From assembly GCF_910592395.1 (NCBI RefSeq), contig NC_088321.1, positions 10,662,001-10,726,000 of the forward strand: DNA of 64,000 nucleotides. The letters run 5' to 3'. A program made the position numbers and the translations under genes. The first letter of the stretch is position 1. Each line of letters begins with the position of its first letter. Positions 42,163-54,025 of the stretch are shown piece by piece. The notes beneath the pieces were generated by a model. The model did not search any database, was not told the DNA's origin, and saw nothing but the letters and a program-made list of their open reading frames with translations. The DNA is from Lineus longissimus (Eukaryota > Nemertea > Pilidiophora > Heteronemertea > Lineidae).

Positions 42163-42774
42163 CAAAGACTCTGCATAAGGACGTGGCATACTATAGGAAT
42201 TCTATGACCCCCCCCCCCCATCCCTCCAGGGGGAAGGGCAAATAACCAGGGGGAGATGTCGGAGAGAAATGTCCTGGTACCTTCTAAAGGCCCCTGAAAT
42301 CCAAATTACGAAAATATACTGTCCCTGTATGTTCCATTAGAGTCCTCCGATTTCATTCATATAGGACATACAGTAGGTGCTCTCTTTGGGGTACTTCAGG
42401 ATGCAATTAGTCTGCAGACTGATGGAACAGGAAAGTGTGCAGGATGAGAGGAGCTTCTATGAATGGAATCTGTTCAGATAATGGCACATACAGGGACGGT
42501 ATATCTTTGTGAGCACAGCAATTGGCTGCCTTAGTTGAGGGACTGAAGCATCTGAGTATTTCAGCCCACTGCCAAATTCTGAGAAGAGCAAGAAAGAACA
42601 GACAAGAAAAAGAAGAAATGAATACAATATTTTTAGTTATGGAATTTTTTTTGAAAAATGAATTTATCTTAAAGGGTATTTGTACAAATATATGGACTTT
42701 CAGAACGGTTACAAAATTGAAGGCATATGGGTATGTGCCCTCTACTGAGAAGAATGGCAGTATTACATTATGTA
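42163..42774 (+). other. Non-coding, between the convergent Harbinger genes
   Basis: C-rich and G-rich homopolymer runs; otherwise nothing recognised. Confidence 0.3.
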
Positions 42775-44213
42775 TCAGCTTTTCTCCAGTGTGAGTTGCA
42801 CAATACATTGCAGTTTGGTCACTTGTAAGTAGATGGCAGCTCCGTAGCAGTAATCTGTTTCAAGATACTGGGTACCAACTGGCTGTAGATAGAGTTTCTG
42901 GTTTTTCTTAAAATCCACAAATGCCCAGTCCTTCACAACTTTGCCGAAAACCCATTCTACACATTGACGAACGCTTGACATTGAGCGATTGAATTCCCTT
43001 TGGTCGGGGGTGATTGCAGCACCTCTGTATGGTGCAATCAGGTGAGGCTTCAGAGGGTATGCTGGATCTCCATATATCCCAAGTGGCTCACCATCCCTCT
43101 CGAATTCCTCAATTGTGTCTAGGATCCTGCTTTCGCGAAGTAACGTAGCGTCGTGCCTCCGTCCCTCCATGGGACCAAACATGTTGGCTATCAAGCCATT
43201 TGGAGTTACAATCGATTGGTATTTCAGCCCATGCACTCGTTTGTGTCCATTGTAGAGAAGTCTCTGATTATACTTGGGACGACTGAGGGGCCTCACTGTT
43301 CCGTCAGTAAATCCCCATATATTGGTCATGGCCCCACCTTTCTCATGGATGGCATCTGCGAAATGTTCTAAATTGTCCACTCTCCATGGCTGCCTGAGAT
43401 CTGTAAGGAGGTGGCGGTGGTTTTCAAGTATGAGATCTCCTACAGTGTTGCATATGATGGACAGGGCTGTTCGAGGCCGACCATAGTCTTTCTCCATCTC
43501 AATATAGTGCCTGCACGGGTAAGACATGCGCCTCAGGAACATACAAAGTCCTTCGAGGTCTGTGGTGACTGAGCGATCCTCACACACAATCTTCTCTGAC
43601 AGCTGAATGGCTTGCAATAACCTGCAACGAATAGAAGAAGATACATGTAGTTGATTTGGTTGGACTAATAAAGTAAGGCCATAAAGTAGGCCTACAGGCC
43701 TGGTCATCCCAAGTCAGATAAAAACATGACCAGAATGTTTGTACCCCCATAGTAGCCCAACTTCAGCCCACTTTCCAGGTCCAAAAAAGTGGATGAATAA
43801 AAAGGAAGAACAACTCTCCACCTTTTTTTTACCAAATTATTCTGTGATTATCACTTCTTTTAGGCCCTCTACCCCTTGTATGCGACTCGTCAAGTGCCTA
43901 GCCCGTACACATAAACATCTACTGTCTACCAGCTGTCTACTTAGCCAACTCAACTACCATGTACACTACATGATGGAGTATGATGTACATACCTTGGGAT
44001 ATCGCGTTTCTCGAACCCAAAGTGGGGCTTCGCCTCTGCTTCGGACAGCTCACTGAAGTTGAATCTAGGGTATTTAGTGTAGACAGGTGCCCGGTATGTT
44101 GGTTGCCGGATCAGGTATGCTGTTATGAATGTATCATAATCAAATATATCTGATATTACTGCCTTTTCATGTAACGAATAATACCTAGACGAACGACTGA
44201 TGGGCGCAGCCAT
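42775..44213 (-). CDS. PIF/Harbinger (HARBI1-like) transposase, two exons, apparently intact
   Basis: Exon 1 is 44213-43993, starting MAAPISRSSRYYSLHEKAVI and ending FGFEKRDIP at AAG|GTATGT. Exon 2 is 43621-42775 after GTTGCAG; the junction restores Arg in phase to give IPRLLQAIQLSEKIVCEDRS. The spliced ORF is 355 codons, the usual Harbinger size. The DDE triad is visible: WGFTDGTVRPLS, LGIYGDPAYP and RQCVEWVFG, with the conserved HKRVHGLKYQSIVTPNGLIA and FGPMEGRRHDATLL between them. An upstream ATG at 44324 would add 37 residues, but MAAPIS is the more likely start. No stop or frameshift is present, so it could be active. It cuts element ends together with the Myb/SANT partner encoded convergently. 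Confidence 0.9.
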
Positions 44214-44386
44214 GTTTCTTTTTTTGCTTCCGGTAAACTTTTTTTGCCCATTTCCGCGGAGGCGGCGGACTTCAAATGGTGGCACAGCCGGAACTGAAAT
44301 GAAGTCGTACCCGTGACGTATCACGTATCACGTCGGTACGTCATTTCGATACGGATACGTCATACGTCACGTCCATTGCCGGACCT

Positions 44387-44873
44387 CTCTAGTGAGGTTT
44401 CGCAGCCTTACGAAATACGAAAACGAAGCACGAAATGCGTACCACATCACCAGTTTTTGCTGACTTCAATTCGTAAATAGTATTACGCAGTTCGCTACCG
44501 CAGTTTTTTATTAATTGATATCCAAGGATGACCCCATGATTCCTACACCTTCTTCATTATCAGATGAAGCAAATGACGAAGCATCCGAACTATAATCGCT
44601 AATTGAATCGCCGATGTCGCTAGAACTGCTGTATCCATCCATGTTTGTTTTTTGTTTGAATGCAAGTTGGGCACATCTTTATACGTCATCGCCTGTTGTA
44701 ACATGATACCTTTTGCGACATACGCCATCTGGCGATCTCTGTCATCACTAGATAATAAATGATGTTTTACGTTACCCGATTTATGGTGTCCTGGTCCATT
44801 TATGATACGCGGTACCAGAAGTCGAAATAATCTAGAATTATCGCTCCTCTAGAAGCTAAGAAATAGCATAACG
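44387..44873 (+). other. Non-coding and leader of the next Gypsy element
   Basis: GCGGTACCAGAAGTCGAAAT at about 44811 looks like a Gypsy primer-binding region (TACCAGAAGT type), 60 bases before Gag. No 5' LTR recognised. Confidence 0.35.
44511..44642 (-). CDS. Short acidic ORF, unidentified
   Basis: Reads MDGYSSSSDIGDSISDYSSD and ends SSLDIN-stop, 43 codons. Composition is like the acidic ORF at 39485. Could be the N-terminus of a lost gene or chance. Confidence 0.2.
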   Translation of the reverse strand: MDGYSSSSDIGDSISDYSSDASSFASSDNEEGVGIMGSSLDIN

Positions 44874-47352
44874 ATGGAGCACATAAAGCCGCCGACTCCT
44901 CTGAAGTTAGGCAACGGTAATATCGCTGATGCATGGCGTAAATTCAAAGAACAATTTGACTGGTATCTGCAGGCTGTAGATGCGGCCGCGGCCAATGATG
45001 CTCGTAAAATAGGCTTACTGTTGACCGTAGCAGGCATTGATGCACAAGAGCTCTACCGTACATTTACATATGGCATTGATGAGGACAAAGCCAAGTTTGA
45101 TACTGTGGTAGCCAAGTTTGCAGCTTTCTGTAACCCTCGTAAAAACGAGATCTACGAACGATTTGTTTTTAGAACCAGAGAGCAGCAGGAGGGGGAAACC
45201 TTTGAACAATATTTGACTGATGTACGGGTCAAGGCCGATACTTGCTATTATGGTGCTCTAAAAGAGGACCTGATACGAGATCAACTTGTGGTCAGACATT
45301 AAATTAAAAGAAAAATTGTTAAGAACACAAGACTTGACTCTGGAAAAATGTGTGTCGATTTGTCAAACGCAGGAAACTTGCCAAGAACAGATGAAAACGG
45401 TCAGTGCTAGTGGGCAAGCTGAAGCAAAAGAGCAGGCTGTAAAACGCACTAAACCTAATTCTGGAAAACCCCGAAGTTTCGGCAGTAAACCTGACTCTAA
45501 AGCTAGTCATGCTGGTAGTTCAGGGAAGAAAAAGCAGTGGCAATCGGGCGGTTCGAATAAAGAGACTGGGATGATCAATAACTGTAGTCGCTGTGGCTAT
45601 AGCCATGCCAAGGACAAATGTCCAGCGTGGGGGAAAACCTGTGCAAAGTGCCAGGGGAGTAATCACTTCGCTTCAAAATGTAGGTCACGCAAAGTACAAG
45701 CGGTCGGTACGGATATAGGGGCAGACTCAGAAGATTTCTTTGTGGGGGCCGTCGACAGAGTTGACCGCAGTCGGTATGAGTGGATCACCCCGGTAGTAAT
45801 CAACGGAACATTGACGCCACTCAAAATTGAAAGTGGCGCACAAGCAAATATTCTCAGTGTGAATGACTTTCGAAGTCTGAAAAATCAACCAAGATTGTTC
45901 GATAGTCACATGAAACTTCGAGCCTACAACAACTCAACGATCGCGACACGTGGGATTTGTTACGTAACGGTAACACTTCAAAATGGTGAAACGAAGACGG
46001 GAGTCCGATTTGTAGTCGTGAATGGAGCTGGAGCACAATCGATTCTTGGTGTCAGTGATAGTGAACGGTTTGGATTGGTAGCTAGGGCAAGGGATGTTCA
46101 TAAAGTGTTTTGCATCAGATCCAAAATGGAGGCCAAAGGTAAAACCGATGAAACCAAAGCAGAGGGTCTCACCAAGGACCAGATTCAAACTGAGTTTTCT
46201 GATCTCTTCAAGGGGATTGGTTGTCTCGAAGGGAAAGTCAGCATTAAATTAAAATCCGATGCCTCGCCAATCGTGTACGCCGCTCGAAAGGTCCCAATCG
46301 CACTTAGGGACAAGTTTAAATCAGAACTTGACAGGCTTGAGCAGCAGGGTATAATTGAGAAAACTCAAGGCCCTACTTATTGGGTCCTACCTTTAGTCTT
46401 AGTCGAAAAGGCTAATGGCGCTCTGAGAATCTGTATGGATCCGTTAAAATTGAATGAATATGTGTGTAGAGAGCATTGTCACTCACCTCCCAGAGAGGTC
46501 TGAAATACAAAGTGATATGGCAGGTGCGAAATATTTTTCGAAGTTAGATGCTTCACAAGGGTTCTACAACCTTCAGTTAGACGAGAAAAGTTCTAAGCTC
46601 TGCACAGTGGCGACTCCGTTTGGCAGATTTTCATTCCGTCGCATGCCCTTTGGCATAGCTTGTGCACCTGAGATCTTTCATGCGAAAATGGCCCAGTTTT
46701 TCGAAAGCATGGATGGTGTTAAAGTGTCAATGGATGACATCGTGATTTATGCAAAGACGAGGGCAGAACATGATAAAATTCTAAGGAGAGTGTTGGACAT
46801 ACTGCGCAAAGCAGGAATTAAGCTCAACTTGAGCAAGTGCGAAATCGGTGTTACGGAGTTGACATTACGCGCAAATAGAGAAGGAACTTCTTGGTATTGT
46901 TTTCGCCACCGAAAAGTTTCACGAATACGTGTATGGAGCATCTGTGATCGCAGAAACTGATCATAAACCGCTAGTGGCGCTGCATGCTAAAACTCTGTGT
47001 GATCTCACGCCAAGATTACAACGTCTAATGTTGAGGCTTCGCCGATATGACCTCAAATTAGAATATCTCCCAGGTAAATTCCTGATCGTGGCAGATACCC
47101 TGTCGCGGGCCTTTCCGGCTGAAGTTCCGAAAAGTAGTGCAACGGAGAAAGAAATAGAACTGCATGTAGCCTTGGTTAACTCCGCGCGTAGCTTTAGTGA
47201 CCCAATGTGGGAGAAGATAGCGTTAGCAACAAAAAACGATGAGACTTTAAACGTGGTTCAGAAAGCCATTTTCAATGGTTGGGACAATCATAGATCATTA
47301 AAGCCATACTATCACTTTCGTGAGTAACTGACTGTAATTGATGGGGTGATAG
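44874..47352 (+). pseudogene. Gypsy Gag-Pol, internally deleted, no integrase
   Basis: Gag begins MEHIKPPTPLKLGNGNIADA and has the capsid motif EIYERFVFRTREQQEGETFE. A frameshift near 45285 leads into a long frame (to 46503) with two knuckles (CSRCGYSHAKDKC, CAKCQGSNHFASKC). A protease follows whose active motif reads IESGAQANILS (Glu for the catalytic Asp). RT follows after a second shift: KYFSKLDASQGFYNLQLDE, FRRMPFGIACAPEIFHAKM and VKVSMDDIVIYAK. At about 46862 RT is fused to the middle of RNase H (EKELLGIVFATEKFHEY, TDHKPLVAL, VADTLSRAFP), deleting the connection region. The linker ends at GWDNHRSLKPYYHFRE, stop, LTVIDGV; the integrase is gone. Confidence 0.85.
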
Positions 47353-47996
47353 GTCGAAGAGGAAGAAGAGGACCAAGTTAAAAAGCTACTGACCGATTGG
47401 ATGTTTCTAATCGAACAAGGGGTTGACAAGAAACCCAGGACCAAGAAAAAGGATGCTGATGGCAAAAAACTGGAGGCCAAGGGGCTTCTCATTAGGGAAG
47501 CTGCTATGCGGGCTTTGAAAAAAGGTCAATACAGGTTGTGCCCTTTTTTTCTGGAATTAAATATAGAACACTGCAGGAAAAGCTTTGATTGGATATTTTT
47601 CTAATTTTCTTTCATAATATTTTAGAGAACACCCACGACAACCCTTTTGAAGGAGATGCCCCCGAAGAAGACGAGACCGCGACTGATCCAGAAGATAGTG
47701 CAGGACCACAGCGAACACCTACCACACGCAAGAGAAAAATGCGGTCAGATGTAATTGAGTACTTATCCGAAAAGGACGAAAAGGATGACCGTTTGCGCTT
47801 AGAGGAAATTCGATTCAAGGAAAGGGAGTTCGATAAGGAGGCAGAATTGCATGAGAAAGAACTCAAACTTCAAAGAGAACGACTTGAAAAGGACAGTAAG
47901 TTGCATGAAGAGGAGCTAAGTTTAAAAAAAGCTAAGTTGGACTTGCAGCGTGAGCAGCAGATGGAAATGACCAAGCTTATGATGGTCATACTTTAA
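47353..47996 (+). pseudogene. Harbinger Myb/SANT partner, 3' exons only
   Basis: A segment (about 47353-47525) reads EEEEDQVKKLLTDWMFLIEQ and KKLEAKGLLIREAAMRALKK, ending AAAG|GTCAAT. The next exon (about 47626-47996) follows ATATTTTAG and reads ENTHDNPFEGDAPEEDETAT, KRKMRSDVIEYLSEKDEKDD and a Glu/Lys coiled coil ending MTKLMMVIL-stop. Same architecture as the gene at 40644-41725 (acidic linker, basic patch, coiled coil). The Myb/SANT exon is absent, replaced on the left by the Gypsy remnant. Confidence 0.65.
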
Positions 47997-48493
47997 AAAG
48001 AACCCTGCCTAAAACTTTCTTCTATAGCATCATGTCCCGCAATTGCAGTGCTGGTAATCCTGTTAAGCATATGTTTGGGCAGTAACATGGTTACCCAGGT
48101 AAGGTTTCATTGGCTAATTTTTCAACTATACTTCTACTGGTTCTTTTTATAGGTAGTTTTTAAAATAAACTTTCAAATGTATCGAATGTCCACGATGCAA
48201 ATGAAACATCATTCAGTATTTAACATAAGGTGCATACCAATCTCGTTCGTTTGAAAAATTGGCAAGTGAAACATTTCCTTGGACACCCATGGAATGAATA
48301 CTAACTGCTTCTTTAAAACAAGTGAATGTTACATAAATTTCACTCTTAGAACTTCTTAAGGTTTCATCGAAGGGGGCGGCCATTTTGCTAGCATTTCAAA
48401 TTTTAAACTAAGTGCAACTCCTTTAAATAGAAGTGAAGGCACATTTAAAGAATGGGAATCTGTTTTCTGACATATAAACAACATCCTTGAAAT
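47997..48493 (+). other. Non-coding stretch
   Basis: No gene recognised. Confidence 0.35.
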
Positions 48494-48514
48494 GTGAGAT
48501 ACGTCTTTTGTCCA

Positions 48515-48775
48515 AGGATAAACCGTGCATTGAAAGAATTCATGGGCCAGTGGAACAATCATCCAGTGAGAAATTGTAGAAATCGAAGTGCAAATATGAT
48601 GTGGGTCCAAGGAATGGTGCAACACCCAAACCTTTTGGAATTAGATGATAGCAATATCGAGCTAAATGATGAACAAGCTCCTCTCCCTGACCTCCAGACA
48701 AATAACAATGTTCAGGTGCCTGATATTTCATTGAACATATCGGATGAAACATGGAGCCAGTTGAGAATCAGGTAG
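48515..48775 (+). pseudogene. Integrase-core-like C-terminal fragment, unclassified
   Basis: One open segment reads RINRALKEFMGQWNNHPVRN and RNRSANMMWVQGMVQHPNLL, followed by an acidic tail. The pattern (RIN..L..F...WN.HP.RT...SP..MW..G) is what I recall from the end of the rve-type integrase core in certain animal repeats. No catalytic Asp residues are visible upstream. Assignment by memory only. Confidence 0.4.
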
Positions 48776-48989
48776 ATCCACTTGCTGAAAATCAGAGCCA
48801 GGGTATAAATCTGTTTTTAGAAGCAGCTTCAATTCTTGGTCATAATGTTAATTTGGGAGTAGACCAAAACGTCCCTTACAAGAGAGGTTTTATGGGTTGG
48901 TTGTATACACAGCACCACGCCCTGAATTCTAGCCACAACATTTCGTCGGGAGAGCCTACCCTTAGCCACTTGTGGAGGATTCATTGATC

Positions 48990-49895
48990 AAAGCTCCCAG
49001 GCAAGACCAATCGTCTCTTATCGCCGAACAGCCAGACACTGAGGCACAACCAAAACTAACTGGCTAAGATCTGAGGCATCGCCCTCCAACAACATGACAT
49101 GACTGAGCTGGTGACAGGACCATATAAATTGACAAAGAGATATTTTCTATGAACATGAATTCTATTATTTGTACATGTACTCAAAAATTAAGATACCGTA
49201 TGTAAAATAAACATTTTAAGATGATTACTCCTTTTAATGATACAACATGTCAATGCACTTGTTAATTTTGCAGATCAGCTGGGACCGCAAAGACAGCAAA
49301 ATTTAATAAAAATGTCCCAGGTTAGAGTAGTATGAAATTTGAAGTGTTTGGCGCCATTGATGTCGTCATTGGCGCCAAAACTATTTCTCTTGACCTCGAT
49401 TCAAATAAAGCAATTTCAAATCTAAATCTAAACAATAGAATTAGCTACAAACATATGTTATGAACTTAATCGAACTTATAAAGATGATACATGGTTAAGA
49501 AACCACACAAATATCGAAATGCAAGATTATTTTTGAGGAGGACTAATTCAGCCAATTCACTCTGCCACCTGCGCGACCTCGTCACAATCGTCATGTGGTG
49601 ACGACTCGGATTAATTTTTCAATATTGGGTTGTCGAATGGCCTTAGAGGGACTACGTCCGTCCATCAACCTCAACGTCCCCAGTAGCCCCTCTTATGTTT
49701 AGAGTGGTCCATTGTGCTATCGTCAATTCGTCATCAATTTGTGTGGTCACGTGAGTCTTGAATGGTCACTTGAATCTTGCATAAATATTTTCAAACTTGA
49801 ATAAATTATGTTCAAGATGTTGAATATATATGCAATACCTTTTAAATTTTGCTTCAAGAATAACTTTTTTTTTGCATGTACTGTATAGTACAGTA
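48990..49895 (+). other. Non-coding stretch
   Basis: AT-rich; GGCGCCATTGATGTCGTCAT with a nearby GGCGCC forms a small imperfect palindrome near 49350. No gene seen. Confidence 0.35.
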
Positions 49896-50578
49896 GAGGT
49901 TTCGCTATCCCGTCCGAGCACCAATCTGCCGAGAACGGTTCTCCTTCCCGTTCCCGTTCTTGGAAACGTAAAAAACGGTTTCACATTCCCGCCCGACATC
50001 CGATACGCATCAATAGATGGCTGCACTGTTCACTGTCATGGAAACAATAACCATGGCGCGCAATTTGATCAACATTGCAATTGAGCATGAGGATGACGAT
50101 TTATTACAGTTTGCGATGGACCATTTGGCTTACGAAAGGAGAGAGAGTAATTATAACCCAAACTGGCCTCGTTTTAACCTAAACAAACTCAGCGATGCTC
50201 AGTGTCTTGCAAAATTTCGCATGCATGCAGTGTACGTGTGTGAGTGAGCTCGCTTTGGGTGGTGCCGTCCGCTGGCTCAATCTTGGTTATCCTCAACTTT
50301 TATCGACTTTTCAAACAATTGTATAGTTGCCTGATGATTTATTGTGTATAAAAGGGTTGTCTTACCGCAAGTGTATCCCACATATTTGCCATATTTGCTG
50401 CAATTGTATCTCAGTTGATCTTGATCAGTTCTCGGGATGATCAAGCAGGAACCAAGGCCTGAATGACGGAATTCGATTTCGAGAACGGGGAAACCTGCCC
50501 AAAAATTGATTACGTCATACGCATAATCCCCGATTCCCGGGGAATTTCTCGGCGGAACGGGATAGCGAAAACTCTCTA
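49896..50578. mobile_element. Deleted Harbinger derivative with transposase exon 1
   Basis: Inverted ends: TAGAGGTTTCGCTATCCCGT at the left (about 49893) and, reverse-complemented, TAGAGAGTTTTCGCTATCCC at the right (to about 50580). Inside is one Harbinger first exon and no catalytic exon, the usual make-up of an internally deleted, non-autonomous copy. Confidence 0.6.
50017..50247 (+). pseudogene. HARBI1-like transposase first exon
   Basis: Reads MAALFTVMETITMARNLINI, then RRESNYNPNWPRFNLNKLSD and AQCLAKFRMH, aligning with the first exon at 44213-43993 (YPRFNFSELSEAEAKPHFGF). The continuation (catalytic domain) is missing. It may be the promoter-proximal remnant kept in a non-autonomous copy. 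Confidence 0.55.
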
Positions 50579-50599
50579 TCCAAGAAAATAGCACCACTT

Positions 50600-51190
50600 C
50601 GGGATTTTCAAGGCCCGGCGTCTTCTCCCGAGTCTATTCACCAGAGGTAACCAATGAGTGACTTCGCTGGCCCTTGCAGTCGGTCGGTAACAAGTGACAG
50701 CTCAGCCTAGCTGTCACGGTTACGCTACACCACTTATTACCGCAGCCCTATTGATTCGTAGTGTTGTGGGCCTACTGGTCGATGAGTGTGCATGTGGAAT
50801 GACATAAATGGTAAGGCCACTCGCCGACCGTTTATACAGGTTGTCTCATAAAACTGAAGCACTTTTTAGATTGATCCAAACCCCTAAAAAAAAGTCCTCA
50901 TTAAAACTCTGAAGGAAAATCTATGACACTTGCATTAGTAAAGCAAAATGAGATTCAGGCAATGATAGTAGTCACGAAATTCCGAAGAAAAACGAGGAGC
51001 TCATCCTCTGTTTTTCTACAACCCTCTATTTTTGTTGCACTTTGTAGATTTAGACTCCCTAGGCCTACGTGGCAGAAAACAGAATCGAAGTTTCTAGGAT
51101 TCGTGGTTTTCTTGTGTAATTCTAGGGCCTCTTAAGACTATAAATGAAGCCCCACTGAGGGTACCCACATTGCAGACAACCTGTGCGACA
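50600..51190 (+). other. Non-coding stretch with a short inverted pair
   Basis: ACAGGTTGTCT (about 50836) and AGACAACCTGT (about 51174) are inverted and 340 bases apart, perhaps ends of a mariner-like or pogo-like remnant. TAGGCCTA at 51060. Confidence 0.35.
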
Positions 51191-51736
51191 ATGGATGCTG
51201 TAGAGCCGCTGAGAAAATGACGCCGACGCTACACCGTGACAGAAAAACTTGCCTACCTAAGAGACCTGGAGGAGGCACTGGTGAACGGTACCATGCGCAG
51301 TATGAGAGAGTTCGCCGCCTACTATAACATCCCCTGGGAGACGTTTAGAAGGTGGAATCTCGAGGACCTCGAGCAGAAGCAAGAACAAGGGCATGGCCGG
51401 AAGAAGACGGTGATGGAGCCCAGTGATCCGTTCTGGTCACAGGTTGAGGACCAGCTTTACCAATGGCTGCAGCAGATGAGAGAGCGTCGCCTCACAGTCT
51501 CCGCTCTCGACATTCAAGATAAGGCGTTGGTAGTGTGGCAAAGCTGGTGGAATGAGTTCGCCCAAGATGTCAGAGAAGGGATTCAGCATTGTCGCCCACA
51601 GCTATGAGATTTCAACGCGTCCATAGGCTATGTGGAGTGCTTGATGAAGAGACGCCACGTGTCCCTACGGAAGGTGACCAAGAATACAAGGACCGTCCCC
51701 GCTGATGCTGCTGCAAGGATCCAGACCTTCCTGTAA
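51191..51736 (+). pseudogene. pogo/Tigger-type transposase DNA-binding domain
   Basis: The frame MDAVEPLRK, stop (51218), RRRYTVTEKLAYLRDLEEAL, AAYYNIPWETFRRWNLEDLE is a psq/CENP-B-type helix-turn-helix. It is followed by FWSQVEDQLYQWLQQMRERR and VSALDIQDKALVVW, the second CENP-B helix-turn-helix. After a frameshift at about 51575-51610, SIGYVECLMKRRHVSLRKVT completes it. The DDE catalytic core that should follow is missing. Pogo-family fragment, dead. Confidence 0.75.
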
Positions 51737-52836
51737 CAGAATACATCTTATATATTATTTCTGAGTTGGCGAAATTTGTGGCGCAAACTCTGTAGTTATT
51801 TGGGCACCAAGTAGGACGAAATTTGGTTGAAGTCATGATTAATGGCTACAAATGAGGACGGTATAGTGAAAAGAAGATAAATATGTTCGAAAGGCGCTAT
51901 TTTGTCGTGTATTTTGATGTGGGCCGTGCTGTCGTCTGAATCTACCAACGCCATATTATGTCTCAAGTGTCCAGAACTGTCACGCCATCTGAGGTAACTT
52001 CATGGAACCAAAGTGTTGCTCAGAAAAACGTCGGCAGTGCGTGAATTTTCTGTCACACCATCTGTGAGTAGTTGGTAAAACTAGAGTGGCCACGTCAATT
52101 TCAACGGAGGTGTCTTCGGCAATTTGGAGCGATTCCCGGGTTCGTGTGGAATTACACCATCAGCCACGTCGATTTCTCTGAACCGCGCACCGATCATTTA
52201 TAGCATTCACTTATTGTCAATTCAGGTGAGTTGTTGGCCTAACAGACAAAAGTACCGTGCAACGCTTGATCATTTTGTGTTTTTTCTTCAGTAAACTAAA
52301 TTCAACTTAGTCGATTGTCGGCGTACGCAGGCCATACATGCGAGTCTGAAAACTGATCGATTGTCGGACGTAGGCAGGCCGAGCATTGTGGAAAGTAGAT
52401 CGGTACATAAGTGATTGTCGGACACACGGAGCGAGCATACGAGTGTCTTTTTGCCCACTGGGCCCCTATGATTGATACATCTAGGGCCTATCGACCCCAG
52501 TTAGTCCTATCCATTCCATATCGTATCGTTCCATCATGCCAGATCGACTCCCACTTACCATGCAGTCTTTTTTCCAGACTATTTCATCAGCTGCCCTGCT
52601 CTCCGCCCTGCTCTCTTTCGTGATCCAACCAAGATATCTTCCCTGCACCCAAACCGTAGGTATTTTTTATTGGCACATGACATTATAATGTTGGAAGCTA
52701 CTACTGTGTTGGACGCTACTGAGACAGAGAGTATTTATACTGTATTGTTTTAGAGTGATTAGCAAAGCTTTTGTTTGAACTTTGGTGCACCAGAACTTGC
52801 ATACCCAGTTTCCAAATTCTTTTCCATTTATTTCAG
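51737..52836 (+). other. Non-coding; possible 5' region of Helitron 2
   Basis: Contains ATTCAG|GTGAGT near 52225 and ACCGTAG|GTATTT near 52660 as possible donors, and TTATTTCAG directly before the ATG at 52837. The Helitron left end (TC...) should lie here or a little upstream, but I could not fix it. Confidence 0.3.
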
Positions 52837-53506
52837 ATGGCTTCGTTCAGCGCTCCACTCCCCAATCTTATAGACATGACAACTGCTCTAGACAAGAAAA
52901 TAAACGAGGTCAGTAAACGGTTTATCGCCCAGCTGGCGTTGGTGCAGGTTGGTTTGTCCGATATGGACAACGAGGCAGCCAAAAACCCCATGAAGAAGCG
53001 ATCGAATGCACAGTCGGTCCAAGCAATAGCTGAAATTCGGGACTGAATTCCTTCAACAAACAACAGACCTCCTTGATGATGTTACGACCCTAGCAAGAGA
53101 GGCTCGATACAACATTCAAGCTAAGAAAAATCTAATGGTTAAACTAGATAGAATGGGACGTCAAGTAGCCCGCCTACCTGCGATGCTAACTAATGCCGCC
53201 ATGAGTGCCCCAGTAGAATCTGCTCCTAGGCAAGGTGCCTCAACATCCACCCCAATGAAACGTAAATGTCTCGCTGCATCAGCTGCCTCCACATCGTCAC
53301 CATCCAAACCTCAGTTGGAGTTTGATCCCTTTGCTGACGCTATGGACGATGATTCCATCAGTAGCATCTTCGATGCATCTATGGAAACACTCGATGCCAA
53401 CACGACCACTGACATGACTGATGCCATTTCTGAAGAGGCGGCTCTGGCCTTGGTGAACAGTGATGACAAGGATTCAGACAACAACAATGCCAACACAGAC
53501 ATTTAA
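52837..53506 (+). pseudogene. Helitron 2 accessory ORF, coiled coil, one frameshift
   Basis: Starts at the ATG directly after TTATTTCAG. The first frame reads MASFSAPLPNLIDMTTALDK, KINEVSKRFIAQLALVQVGL to AIAEIRD-stop. A one-base shift near 53040 restores EFLQQTTDLLDDVTTLAREA, then MVKLDRMGRQVARLPAMLTN, a basic PMKRK patch, a Ser/Ala linker and an acidic tail ending NNNANTDI-stop. In total about 220 residues: helical, then disordered and acidic. It lies 520 bases upstream of Rep/Hel in the same orientation. No family recognised; another small helical/acidic gene precedes the helicase of Helitron 1. Confidence 0.5.
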
Positions 53507-54025
53507 TTTCTTCTAGATTGCTTCTTCAAGATTCAGATTAATGCTACTATGTGCATACAGTTTTGCAACACTGGGAAAGCCCTCCCATTTCCTATCAAGC
53601 CCGTTCCCTCCTAATTTTAAGAACAACAGTTGGGGCTTCAATTTCATGTAGAAAGCAGGTTGAACTTCAAATTCCCAAATTTCAAACTCACAGAACTGTT
53701 TACCTCCAAACATACTATACTGAACCAATGTTGCAAAACTTATGCATAGTATTGTACATAGCATCCACAAGTTAACAAACACTTCTTTTCAATTTTTTGT
53801 ATGAAATATTTTAGTAAATAAATCTGATTGCAATCGAATGGTGGTTCTTCTTTTAACACCATTCATCAAGCACCCTTGAGTCACCCCAAACAATCAATAA
53901 TTAACGAAAATGAGGAAGTAAATACAGTCCTGCTGACCACTTCCCCAAATGATAATCATTAAAATCCTTTGAATTGAATACACCTAATTACCCCAGTACG
54001 CATATTTCAGGAATAACTGCTCAAT
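53507..54025 (+). other. Intergenic region within Helitron 2
   Basis: Non-coding. TTGTATGAAATATTTTAGTAAATAAATC near 53800 could hold a poly(A) signal for the upstream ORF. Confidence 0.35.

Larger units (their letters stand above)
38472..44386. mobile_element. PIF/Harbinger element, 5.9 kb, with two convergent genes
   Basis: The ends carry inverted copies of AGGTCCGGCAA (38472-38482; reverse complement at 44376-44386). Further inside, also inverted, is ATGACGTATCCGTATCGAA (about 38501 and 44340). Inside are a plus-strand Myb/SANT partner gene (39089-41725) and a minus-strand transposase (44213-42775), meeting tail to tail. A MITE lies between them. The exact outer bases and target duplication are unclear: TAG lies close by on both sides, but 2-4 bases outside the shared repeat. 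Confidence 0.65.
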
